A stretch of 15,914 nt of DNA from Phlegmacium glaucopus (GCA_015039465.1 MU130365.1:58510-74423); one strand, 5' to 3'. Positions 1-8,405 are shown, counted from the first letter of the stretch. Notes: generated by a model not told the origin, from the letters alone. A program made the numbers and translations.

Positions 1-1556
1 ATCCCGGCGAATAGGCGTGTAATGGGCTTCCACTGGCCAGCCTCTGTTGACGTCTTGAAACGCTTGACGGTCATCATCATTGTTATTGTCGTTGTCGTTG
101 TCGTCATCATTGTCGGCAGAGCCGTCCACATCAGACGAGGCATGACCATGGGACTTGCGCCGGTTTCCAGCAGACTAAGTTGATAGCAATGTTTGAGGTC
201 AACGTAAAGGTTCTTTGATATTGAGGAAAAGATGTTACCTTGGTAGCAGCTTGGACATGGGACTTGGATTTCCATTTCAGAACCTTCAAATGATAGATGA
301 ATTGAGTAATGAACACCGACTATGACATGATCATACCTCTGAGATACGTGCGGCATCGCGCTTTGAGGGCCCAGTCTACAAATGATACCCTACTGAGAAT
401 TATGAGGTTGAAATTAAATCAAAGACATACCTTTTTAGTGCTGCTGTGTCGAATCCTGATTTCAGGTTCTGACTCGGATGCTTCATCCTTTTGATCCTCC
501 CCACCTTCTTTGTTCTCGTCATCTTCGTCGAAGGCTCCGTCGAACTCAGAGGCTGTCGTGCCTGGTTCATAATCAGGGAATGAACAATCCTGATTGTCTT
601 CGAGATGCTTGTCATTGTCGAAAAGATGCCGAGGGTCCGAAGCATCCATGTCTGAGTCGACAGGACTTTTATTCCACCGAGGGCGCTGTAATGTTGTTAA
701 AGTTAATATACAACGATACAACTATCAGTTAAAGAAAACATACCTCAGACGACATCTTCTCTTTCAAGGAAGCCTTGTCGAGATGCTGCAGATCCGAGTC
801 ATCAGGATCTTCATCATGATAGTCCAGCTCTTCTTCACTGGACTTTCTACCACTTGCCGAGTCGGTTTCCGAATCGATATCATCGGTTTCCTTGGACGTG
901 GTTGGTGCGGGATGGCGGTGAGTCACAGGGATGCTTGAATGCCTATCACGGACATCAACAACCTTCATGATCACGACATCGTCATCGTCATCGTCATCGT
1001 CATCATCCACATTTATTGGGACAGGCTTTCGACGAGTTGCTGAAATAAAATGTTGAGTAAATGAATCAGAGACCATCCTTATAACATACCGGCCATTGCG
1101 CGTTTTTTGGGCTCCTGAGTTGCTGAAGCTACTGAAAATGAGTCGCGACATATCAGATGGGTGATGGAATACCAATACTTACCCTTCTTGGTCTTCTTTG
1201 ACAGCGGTTCTTCAGATTCAGCATGAGAACCTGACCGTTTTCGGTTGCCTGTAGGTGCTGCACCGACCCACACTACATGACAAGGCCAACAAAGCCGTAA
1301 GACACAAAAAGAATGACTATATAATATATGGTAACTTACGTGCGGTGGAGTATGCATCACTTTTTGCTTTTCGAGTCGCTAAGGCAGCCACGTCAGAAGG
1401 TATTATGGGTTATCCTCAAAATGAAAACTTAGTACGTCTTGAACTCGATGGCGGAGCTGGATGACTTTGAGCTGGATTCTTTGAAGTTTGCTTGCTGGCA
1501 GGCTTGCTTTTGAGTGTTCCTGTGGTAGCGGCCTTGGGACGACCGCCTTTCACCAT
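1..1556 (-). CDS. Acidic nuclear-type protein with many small exons (5' part, continues beyond left edge)
   Basis: I do not recognise the family. Nine exons join in frame with GT-AG introns: 1556-1436, 1378-1340, 1272-1183 (or from 1248), 1122-1090, 1039-744, 685-431, 375-337, 283-239 and 174-1, giving about 364 codons with no stop before the edge. The start ATG at 1556-1554 opens with MVKGGRPK, an AT-hook-like GRP core, followed by an S/T/K/P-rich tail. Lysine-rich patches (SKKTKK, PKKRAMA, TRRKP) suggest nuclear localisation. Exon 5 has a run of ten Asp followed by VVIMKVV; exon 6 is strongly acidic; exon 9 has another D/N run and then GWPVEAHYTP. Most of the protein looks disordered. Phases agree at every junction, so the gene appears intact, unlike its divergent Plavaka neighbour. 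It could be a host chromatin-type protein or an accessory gene of the adjacent transposon. Splice sites were read by eye. Confidence 0.7.
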
Positions 1557-1854
1557 TGTGAAGGTGGAGGTTCAAAATAAAGTACTGGAAGGAATGTGTA
1601 TGCAAATAACTTGAATTAAGATTGCGTTGGAGAAGGGAGTTTGGAAAGAGATTATGGGACTAGGGAGTGGAATAACTTGAGCTTGTGAGACGAGGAAGAA
1701 AGAGGTAGGGGTTGGAAAATTGTGATGTTGAACTTGGACGTTCCTGACTCCTGAGTCAGGTGCTACAAAAACCGGCCATGAAATTTGCAGAGCTCCTAAC
1801 ACTTGAACCACCAACGACCTTTACTCATTTCCATACCCCTCGGTCCACCCAAAT
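1557..1854. promoter_or_regulatory. Divergent intergenic region between the acidic-protein gene and the Plavaka gene
   Basis: About 300 bp separate the start codons of two divergently oriented genes, so both promoters should lie here. The plus-strand sequence from 1561 to 1740 is purine-rich. The only clear structured site is the palindrome at 1743-1760. I found no transposon terminal repeat and no target duplication here, so the left end of the Plavaka element is not located; it may lie outside the window if the acidic-protein gene belongs to the element. Confidence 0.5.
1743..1760. promoter_or_regulatory. Palindrome with an AP-1/Gcn4-type core
   Basis: The arms CCTGACTC and GAGTCAGG flank a 2-bp centre. 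The right half contains an exact TGAGTCA (1752-1758), the recognition core of fungal Gcn4/AP-1 bZIP factors, and the left half carries TGACTC. It lies about 95 bp upstream of the Plavaka ATG and about 190 bp upstream of the divergent gene. Binding is inferred from the sequence only. Confidence 0.35.
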
Positions 1855-3704
1855 ATGCAGGTTATCTGCAGATGTGGAGCATCATTCAAGTGCAGCGGGA
1901 TTCGTACCCACCAGCGACGAAGTGACGATCCCCGTTGCAAGCGAATATTCCCTGATCCTGGCAACATGCTCGATAACTCGGAAAACCAACCAGAAAATGA
2001 AGGCAATCCGGATACAGCTAGCGAGAACGAGCCGATTGAGGCAGATGAAACCGAATGGAAGGAGGACTTTGAAGTTGATCCCACAGGCGACTTCTTTGGA
2101 AACTATGATGATTATACTCCTGAGGAATTTGGGTTAGATCGTGAGGAAGAACTGGAAGAAAATCCCACTCACGGATTGGAATCAGATAGTGATGAAGAGG
2201 AGGATGGTGCAGATTCCTTGGAACCTAGCCGAATTCCAAGAACATCCGAGTCGACGCCAATTGTTGATGAAGTGGAATTGAGTGGCACTCCAACATCAGG
2301 CGCCAGCCAAATGCGGGGAGGAGCTGAGACCGAGCTGAAGAAGAAACCCTACATTGTTAAATTCAGCAAAGGAAAGGCAGGAGCAACATACACGAACCCA
2401 GATTGCGTCGATCAGAACACCGCCTATACTTCACAAATTGGGAACCAGGAAAACCCCTTCAACCCGTTTCATTCAAAAGTTGAGTGGGAAGTGGCGCTTT
2501 GGGCAAAGACTCGGGGCCCAAGTTCGACTGCATTTACGGAATTAATGAGCATAGAAGGAGTAAGTGAGATGGTCAGCATATGCACCTGTGGTCCTAATCG
2601 AAGGGATTTGTTTTCAGGTCCCTGAGCGCCTTGGTCTGTCCTTCAAGAATACGGCAGAGTTAAACAAGATCATTGATAATCACTTACCTGGACGTCCACG
2701 GTTCCAACGGCATGAAATCGTTGTCGGTGACGAAGTCTGCGAGGTTTACTTTCGCGACATTATTGCGTGTATACGAGCCTTGTTTGGTGATCCATCATTT
2801 GCGCCTTATCTGGTCTTCAAACCCGAGAAGCACTATACCGATGATAAAAAAGCCACACGGCTATATCACGATATGCATACAGAAAGATGGTGGTGGTCAA
2901 CGCAGGTGAGAGTTCAACATAAAGTTGACGTTGACAATCAACAAGCCCAGATCCCACGCTGATCTACCTCTTTAGGAAGAGCTCGAGAAAGATAAACCTG
3001 GGGCGACTATCCTCCCAGTCATAATATCAACCGATAAAACACAGCTCACAACCTTCCGCAACAAAAGTGCATACCCTCTCTATCTCACGATTGGCAATAT
3101 CCCTAAGGAAATATGTCGCAAACCATCAAACCGTGCCTATGTCCTACTCGCATACCTTCCCACCACAAGGCTTGAAAATGTTTCAAATAAAGCTGCTCGA
3201 CGACGCCAGCTAGCAAACCTATATCATGCATGCATGGGGCGTGTTCTTGAGCCTCTGAAATCGGCTGGCGTATCTGGGATTTTTATGGCAACTGGCGACG
3301 GCTCTGTACATCGAAACCACCCTCTCCTTGCCTGCTTTTCTGGCGATTACCCTGAACAAGTCCTCACGACATGTACAAAAACTGGAGAATGCCCAACATG
3401 TGAAACCCCGCAAGATAAATTAGGCGAATTTGTTGAAGGTCAAAACCTTGGGCATCGGGATCTTGAACAGATCCTCGAGGCATTAGATTCCTTTGACGAC
3501 GATCCTGGAGGTTTTTTGCAGGTGTGTTCAGAGGCGGGTATCAAGCCAATCGTTGAGCCGTTCTGGAAGGATTTGCCTTATGTCCACATCTATCGGTCCA
3601 TCACCCCCGACATCCTCCATCAACTCTATCAGGGCATCATCAAGCACCTGATTTCTTGGGTTACTAAGGCCTTGGGACCTCTCGAGGTTGACGCGCGGTG
3701 TCGT

Positions 3705-3707
3705 TGA
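3705..3707 (+). other. In-frame TGA within Plavaka exon 3
   Basis: The frame reads ...LEVDARCR, TGA, MPPNHNIRHF.... The same frame continues the transposase homology directly after the stop, so this is a point nonsense change and not an exon end. A CGA to TGA transition (CpG deamination, or RIP-like) is the simplest origin. That is inference. Confidence 0.8.
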
Positions 3708-3827
3708 ATGCCACCGAATCACAACATTCGGCATTTCATCAAAGGTATCACAAGTCTCTCAAGGGTAACTGGCCAGGAGCACGACCAAATGAGCCGTATT
3801 CTAATGGGCCTTGTGCTCGATGCTCCC

Positions 3828-3835
3828 TTCCCAGG
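3828..3835. repeat. Left target-site duplication TTCCCAGG (8 bp)
   Basis: TTCCCAGG abuts the first base of the hAT terminal repeat and recurs exactly at 5848-5855 after the last base. Keeping a single copy restores the codons TTC CCA GGT and the transposase frame across the site. An 8-bp duplication is the hallmark of hAT transposons. Confidence 0.95.
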
Positions 3836-3857
3836 TAGTGATGCCAAAGTTCGGTTC
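3836..3857 (+). repeat. hAT left terminal inverted repeat (22 bp, perfect)
   Basis: It begins TAGTGATGCCAAAGTTCGG and matches the reverse complement of 5826-5847 without a mismatch. Beyond 22 bp the two ends share only the GAACC motif style. Confidence 0.95.
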
Positions 3858-3995
3858 AGTTCGGTTCTTCAACCATTTTTGGAGAACCGAGAACCGAACC
3901 GAAAGATTCCTGGCTGAACTGAACCAGAACCAGAACCAGAACCGAAAGAACCGGTTCTGTCGGTTCTGTTCGGTTCTAGAACCGGTTTGAACCAT
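3858..3995. repeat. Left subterminal GAACC/GGTTC motif cluster
   Basis: There are more than a dozen GAACC or GGTTC pentamers in about 140 bp, including a short hexamer array (AGAACC repeated four times near 3923-3950) and self-complementary GAACCGGTTC steps near 3948-3958. Clustered subterminal motifs in both orientations are typical of hAT transposase binding regions. That function is inferred. Confidence 0.8.
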
Positions 3996-4203
3996 CGAAC
4001 CGATGAAAAAAAAAGCCCATATAATTTATTATTACATTATAACAATTATTACTATCAAATGAAATAAAAGGTGGGTCCAAACAGATGGTTGGTGGTGGTT
4101 GGTTGTCTAAACGGGTGGTGGCTGGGTCCAAATGGCGGTTGTCGTCGTTCATTGTTCATCTGTCATAGCTTTAGTATGTTAGAAATTAAAATTAAAATTA
4201 AAT

Positions 4204-4216
4204 ACCCCAAAGGGGT
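4204..4216. repeat. Short hairpin, hAT interior module 1
   Basis: The arms ACCCC and GGGGT enclose AAA, immediately after an AATTAAAATTAAA-type A/T stretch. It is the first of a series of similar A-rich-then-GC-hairpin modules inside the element. Confidence 0.6.
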
Positions 4217-4299
4217 TGCTGTCTCCAGTTGCTCGACCGAGATACCGAGCTAGCGGGTCAGCTGCATCTAGGGAGGAAGACGTGAGGAAGAAGCAACAA

Positions 4300-4579
4300 C
4301 GTGTTGTGCGTCAATTGTAGCTGTCTATGGTTAATAAAAAATAAAAATAAAAACCCTCTGTTGAGGGGTGGTTACTAGAACGACCAGTGCGCGCCTAAAA
4401 TGGGGACAGGGCTGTCGAACAGGGTGTATGGAGGATGTTCCTGGGCATCATACGTGTTGTATGTCAATCGTAGCTGTATATAGTTGATAAAAAAATCAAA
4501 AAAACCCTCCCTGTTGAGGGGTGGTTGCTAGAGCGACCGGTGTGCGCCTAAAACGGGGGCAGGGGTGTTGAACAGGGGT
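4300..4579. repeat. Two-copy diverged tandem repeat inside the hAT element (period 153 bp)
   Basis: Copy 1 is about 4300-4426 and copy 2 about 4453-4579. Both run CGTGTTGTGCGTCAAT-like sequence, TAGCTGTCTATGG-like sequence, an A-rich run, a CCCTC...GAGGG hairpin (4354-4367 and 4505-4520), then GGTGG, a Thr/Ala-codon-like GCGCGCCTAAAA block and a GACAGGG/GAACAGGG end. The copies differ at scattered positions, so the duplication is older than the present insertion. Confidence 0.8.
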
Positions 4580-4702
4580 TGTTGAACAGGGGGTGGAGGT
4601 CCTCATCATGGTTGTCATTGGTAGTGGTGGCTGTTGTCGTTGGTAGTGGTGGCCGCTGTCGTTGGTAGTGTTGGCAACAGCAACGTAGTGGCCTGATATG
4701 GC

Positions 4703-5400
4703 CGTTGTTGCCGTGCCTGTGTTGCCGTGCCTGTGTTGCCGTCCATGTATTGCCCTCCTCGTGTATGCTATCCCCTGTTCTCTTTCATTCGTCCATTCGT
4801 TGTCCCTGATTCATTTGTTCATCGTCGTTTGTTTATCTTCGTTCATCCATTGTTGGCATCCGTTGTTCATCGTTCGTCTGTAGTAGTTTATATTAGATTT
4901 TAATTTAATTTTAAAGGAAATACCGGCAAAGGTAGTACCGTGCTCGTCGTTGTTGCCATGCCTGTGTTGCCGTCCATGTATCACCCTCCTCGTGTATGCT
5001 ATCCCCTGTTCTCTTTCATTCGTCCATTTGTTGTCCCTGATTCATTTGTTCGTCGTCGTTTGTTTATCTTCGTTCATCCATTGTTGGCATCCATTGTTGG
5101 CATCCATTGTTGGCATCCATTGTTCATCGTTCGTCTGTAGTAGTTTATATTAGATTTTAATTTTAATTTTAAAGGAAATACCGGCAAAGGTATTACCGGT
5201 GCTCATTGTTGTTCTGCTCGGCATTCGTCCATTCATTGATTGTCCTTGGTTCATTCGTTCGTCGTCATTTGTTTATGTTCGTTCGTCCATTTTTGGGGTT
5301 CGTTGTTCGTCATTTGTCTGTAGTAGATTATATTAGATTTAAATTTAAATTTCTAAAAGAATACCGGCGAAGGTAGTACCGGTGCTCGTCATTGTTGTGC
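4703..5400. repeat. Three-copy tandem repeat inside the hAT element
   Basis: The copies cover about 4703-4948, 4949-5200 and 5201-5388, with a trailing partial copy. Each contains a T/C-rich GTTGCCGTCCATGTAT and TTCATTCGTCCATT-type section, a GTCTGTAGTAGTTTATATTAG block, an A/T block, and an ACCGG...CCGGT hairpin element (4922, 5180 and 5363). Copy 2 additionally expanded a 15-bp unit (GTTGGCATCCATT) near 5085-5125. Copies 1 and 2 are near-identical and copy 3 is diverged and shorter, suggesting stepwise duplication. Confidence 0.85.
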
Positions 5401-5483
5401 TCAGCATTGTCGTCCGTGCCCATGTATGTCATCCCTGTGTGCTGTCATAGTACATTAATTGAATCAAGAAATTTACCAAAGAT

Positions 5484-5503
5484 AACTCCCCCAGTGGGGA
5501 GTT
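5484..5503. repeat. Perfect 8-bp stem hairpin in the hAT interior
   Basis: AACTCCCC and GGGGAGTT enclose the loop CAGT. It closes the series of modular hairpins and lies just before a GTTGTTGG-rich stretch. A transcript would fold here; its role is unknown. Confidence 0.7.
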
Positions 5504-5674
5504 GTTGGCATTGTTGGTGTCGTCGTGGTGTATTGTTGGTGTTGTCAGCGTTGATGGGAGTTGTTTGAGGTGGATTTTTCAAACTCCGAAATCGGGTCGG
5601 GCGCCTAACAATACTTTATAGATTCATAAATTCGATTCTATGAGGAAAATTTAAGAAAAAAAAACTACATAAAG

Positions 5675-5825
5675 TTCGGTTCGAACCGGTTCGAACCCGG
5701 TTCTCAAAATCTCAGAAATACGAGAACCGAGAACCGGACCGATAGTCCAAGATCCTTGGACCGAACTGAACTGAACCTGAACCGACGGTTCGGTTCTTTC
5801 GGTTCTCGGTTCTTGCGCCGGTTCG
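5675..5825. repeat. Right subterminal GAACC/GGTTC motif cluster
   Basis: This mirrors the left cluster, with many GAACC/GGTTC motifs in both orientations. It also holds a 15-bp palindrome, TCCAAG-ATC-CTTGGA, at 5746-5760. The cluster directly precedes the right terminal repeat. Confidence 0.8.
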
Positions 5826-5847
5826 GAACCGAACTTTGGCATCACTA
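5826..5847 (-). repeat. hAT right terminal inverted repeat (22 bp, perfect)
   Basis: Reverse complement of 3836-3857, ending ...TTTGGCATCACTA directly against the second TTCCCAGG. Confidence 0.95.
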
Positions 5848-5855
5848 TTCCCAGG
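5848..5855. repeat. Right target-site duplication TTCCCAGG (8 bp)
   Basis: Exact copy of 3828-3835. Immediately after it the transposase frame resumes with GGLSNARLVRAVRALLDF. Confidence 0.95.
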
Positions 5856-5934
5856 TGGATTATCCAATGCTCGTTTAGTTCGTGCGGTTCGCGCACTTCT
5901 TGATTTTCTTTACCTTGCCCAATATCCGGTACAT

Positions 5935-5950
5935 ACTGACGAACTGACGA
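5935..5950. repeat. 8-bp tandem duplication in Plavaka coding sequence (probable hAT excision footprint)
   Basis: ACTGACGA occurs twice head to tail. Before it the frame reads QYPVHTDE; after it the homology continues only in another frame, as LEESLRRFHDNKS. Deleting one 8-bp unit restores one continuous frame (HTDETLQLLEESLRRFHD). An exact 8-bp duplication is what a hAT element leaves when it excises and keeps both target copies. Replication slippage is the alternative. Confidence 0.75.
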
Positions 5951-6512
5951 AACCCTTCAACTTCTTGAAGAGTCCCTCAGGCGCTTCCATGACAACAAGA
6001 GCATTTTCGTGGACCTTGACATTCGCGATGCCTTCAACATTCCCAAACTTCATTCCGCCAGGCACTACATCGAATACATCAAGCTTTACGGTACACTGGA
6101 CAACTTCAACACCGAGTACACGGAACGCCTTCACATCGATCTTGCGAAGGACACCTATGCTGCAACAAACCACAAGGACGAATTCACACAGATGACAATT
6201 TGGCTAGAACGGAAGGAGAAAATTCTTCGGCACCGCCAATATGTTGAATGGCGACTTAAGGGTTGTCCCCGTCCTCCACGCATTGAATGGACACCTCCTG
6301 GGCTTGAGCTCGATCGAACTCTCAAGCTCACGAAGCATCCTTCACTTTGGGCAGTCCCACTCGACGTTTTGGTCATGAAATACGGCGCCACTCACTTCCA
6401 CACAGCCCTCGCACGTTTTATTGCTTTAAGCAATGACCCCAACCTCACACGTGCGCAGCTCGAACGAAAACTTTGGGGGATTCGCATGCCGTTCACCAAA
6501 GTCGCAGTATGG

Positions 6513-6520
6513 CACCAACC
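6513..6520 (+). other. Frameshift in the Plavaka C-terminal region
   Basis: The transposase frame runs ...FTKVAVWH up to about 6513 and resumes one frame over as RIKFMRTDPS from about 6520. The simplest reading is a 4-bp insertion (AACC, giving ACCAACC) where the family has WH followed directly by a basic RIKF segment. The position is inferred from the family pattern and could be off by a few bases. Confidence 0.65.
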
Positions 6521-6682
6521 GCATCAAGTTTATGCGAACGGATCCATCAACGTCGACGGTCTCAACTTCCGATTCAATCCATTGCCGTCCAGAGCGGAAG
6601 GATTCACACGGAAAATCCATTCCGAGCCGTTTTGATACTGGATTGATCAACGATGGAACTGGAGAAGATATTGGTCTGGATG

Positions 6683-6739
6683 GTACGTCTTTTGTGTTGA
6701 TTTTCTACCACAAGATTCAAAGTTTTTCCCAAAAATCAG
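6683..6739 (+). other. Last intron of the Plavaka gene (57 bp)
   Basis: The donor GGTACGT and acceptor AAATCAG join GLDG to YHIGRIRVVF, the conserved family junction. The length is a multiple of three and contains no stop, so it can be mistaken for coding sequence (it would add SFVLIFYHK-type residues). Confidence 0.75.
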
Positions 6740-7098
6740 GCTACCACATCGGACGTATTCGTGTTGTCTTCTCAATTCCCGAACGCGCCCTCCCTATTGT
6801 GTTTACTGACGGTACCGAAGTTCCTGAACATCTCGCATATGTCGAATGGTATACCCCTCTTCCCGATAGCCCAGAACCCAATCACCTCCTGTACAAAGTT
6901 TCACCACAGAAGGATAGAGACGGGACACACATATGCAGTATCATTCCGTTAGCTAATATCCGCCGCAGCGTTCATCTTTACCCCAAATTTGGTGCGTTCG
7001 CACCCCAAGAATGGTCTAGTAGTAATGTTTTGGACCGATGCAACACTTTTTTTGTCAATGACTTTACGGATAGGCATATGTACAGGATTGCATGTTAA

Positions 7099-7834
7099 AT
7101 TATAGATTCCCTATGTGCAATTGATTCTCACTCGGATACCCACTTATGGATGATTCAATGAAGATTTTTCGCGCAACATCTGTAGTTCATAGTGCAGAAT
7201 TTTGCACCAGCCAAAATCTACATTTTGTGTATTGTACTATTTTGAACCAACGAGCGCCTAATCGTGCATCATCGTGCACCATCTTCCTAAATCCTGTCTA
7301 ATTTGGTTCATTAGACACTACAAACCTCCGTGGTGCAAAATAATCAATTTATGGTTTTCCTGATGAAAACAACAGCGGAATGAGGGTATGTCCTAAGTAG
7401 GACATGCGTCGCCAACAAGAAGATATTGTAGTAATATGGCAACGTGGTAAAATGACCATTGGAACGCGGTCTTCGACAGTTTGACAAGCAATTGTAAAAG
7501 AATCACAGATCCCATTACGCTGGGAAAATAATCTGCAGTCCCTATTCGTAGAACTCCCCCAAAAAAACTTTAATAAGATGTCAAAGACGTTTGAATTCAA
7601 CGCAGGACATTGACATAAAATGTCGCGTGGATTGGGAAACAAAAGTGGAATTTTCATAGAGAAGAACAGGACTTGGAGAAGGCATGCGCAATGAACCAGT
7701 TATGCAATTAAAACTTTCCTCACAGTGTCGCGGCTCACTCACATATTGGAGATATAAAGCTGGATAGAATTTCATTATGACTTTGAAAACATGCATTAAC
7801 ATAGAGGGTACGGATCTCCACAGACTGTCCTTGT
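7099..7834. other. Non-coding 3' flank of the Plavaka gene
   Basis: No gene is supported in this 736-bp stretch; open frames on the minus strand at 7349-7862 show no family features. The part at 7115-7337 contains six GTGCA/TGCAC sites (7115, 7192, 7203, 7264, 7274, 7333), more than expected by chance, which could be subterminal transposase-binding motifs of the Plavaka element. A CACTA pentamer lies at 7316-7320, but its orientation is wrong for a right end and no matching left end was found, so the element border is not defined. Confidence 0.45.
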
Positions 7835-8271
7835 TCACCCACCAATTCGGGAGTCGACCCATTCTGCCATAACATCCTTCGGCACCTCCTGATCGGCAGA
7901 ACCATCATCTTGCTCCTCGTCGATGATGTTAGTGACGATATAGTACATGCCTTTCATAGCGCTCGAGATATGGTCCTTGATGCGGATAGTGTGAATGGTC
8001 CTTCGGTTGTCGATGTCCCGGTAGCGGAGGATATCACCGGGAGCCACAGTGTGTGCCACAGTGGCTGCTGGAGTTGGACTCACGCCGGCCATCATGGCTC
8101 TAATTTCTTCTGGAGTACAGAGCGCCTCCATGCTATAGACTGTATACATTAGAAAGAAGCGGCACAACAATGAATTTAAATGTACCAAAGTTTGGTTGTC
8201 TTTCGCGAGACCCTGCCATGCATGGCTTGATCGTTTTGAAGCAAGATATTGTCGATAAATTGAGAACCCAT
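7835..8271 (-). CDS. Small spliced protein of unknown function, 127 aa
   Basis: I do not recognise this protein. Two exons, 8271-8186 and 8132-7835, join in phase (donor TTTG/GTACAT, acceptor CTATAG/C) to give a 127-residue protein from MGSQFIDNILLQNDQ to EWVDSRIGG, TGA at 7837-7835. The middle has PEEIRAMMAGVSP, a hydrophobic/basic segment with GDILRYRDIDNRRT, then MKGMYYIVTNIIDEE and an acidic tail. There is no signal peptide or membrane span. An additional in-frame upstream exon, 8387-8351, with a GTGCGT donor and the acceptor CTGCAG before 8273, would add about 13 residues beginning MYVILELPPHR. The gene is isolated between transposon debris and a hairpin, so it may be a captured fragment. 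The composition of exon 2 looks coding; the start is uncertain. Confidence 0.5.
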
Positions 8272-8405
8272 AACTGCAGAAAAATACGCGATAATCAAGC
8301 TGTGCATGTGAAATCAGGAATGCAATGAAAGAGGTGTAGACGGTACGCACATATTCGATGAGGCGGTAGCTCGAGTATCACATACATCACAAAGGGAATT
8401 GCATC

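Larger units (their letters stand above)
3836..5847. mobile_element. Non-autonomous hAT-superfamily transposon, 2012 bp, inserted in the Plavaka gene
   Basis: The ends are perfect 22-bp inverted repeats (3836-3857 and 5826-5847), starting TAGTGATGCCAAAG, flanked by the 8-bp duplication TTCCCAGG. Terminal-repeat start, target-duplication length and structure all fit hAT. No transposase ORF is present: the longest open frames inside are short and simple-sequence, so movement would need a transposase in trans. Both subterminal zones (about 3850-3995 and 5675-5830) are packed with GGTTC/GAACC motifs in both orientations, probably transposase binding sites. The interior holds a two-copy 153-bp repeat, a 3-copy repeat of about 180-258 bp, and a series of short hairpins. 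The identical repeats and duplication suggest a fairly recent insertion. Confidence 0.93.
1855..7098 (+). pseudogene. Plavaka-type transposase, disrupted by a stop, two frameshifts and a hAT insertion
   Basis: Transposase of the basidiomycete Plavaka class of DNA transposons, recognised from its conserved blocks. Exon 1 (1855-2559) starts with a Cys/His zinc-finger-like segment (C5, C7, C13, H19, C28) and then a long acidic stretch. Exon 2 (2618-2905) has GRPRFQRHEI and PYLVFKPEKHY. Exon 3 starts at 2976 with IISTDKTQLTTF, then YLTIGNIPKEICRKPS, a GECPTCETP knuckle and ITPDILHQLYQG. After the hAT insert come NIPKLHSARHYIEY, RFDTGLINDGTG, an intron at 6683-6739, then GRIRVVFSIP and a C-terminus ending MYRIAC before TAA at 7096-7098. 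Removing the insert, one target copy and the two small insertions leaves 3027 nt of exon, a multiple of three (about 1008 residues apart from the TGA), so the full domain order is present. Four lesions make it non-functional. Confidence 0.9.

Noticed and set aside
61..120. GTTGTC/ATCATC-type runs as a microsatellite locus
   Set aside because: They lie in a coding exon and encode the Asp/Asn run of the acidic protein; the same holds for 975-1010.
4698..5153. Open frames rich in Cys, Leu, Ser and His inside the hAT element
   Set aside because: They are translations of the tandem T/C-rich repeat in more than one frame, with no domain and no splice signals.
7316..7320. CACTA pentamer as the end of the Plavaka element
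   Set aside because: A right end would read TAGTG on this strand, and no partner or target duplication was found on the left.
7349..7862. Two overlapping minus-strand frames downstream of the small gene
   Set aside because: They lie past the stop codon of the 7835-8271 gene, have no domain features and no consistent splice sites.
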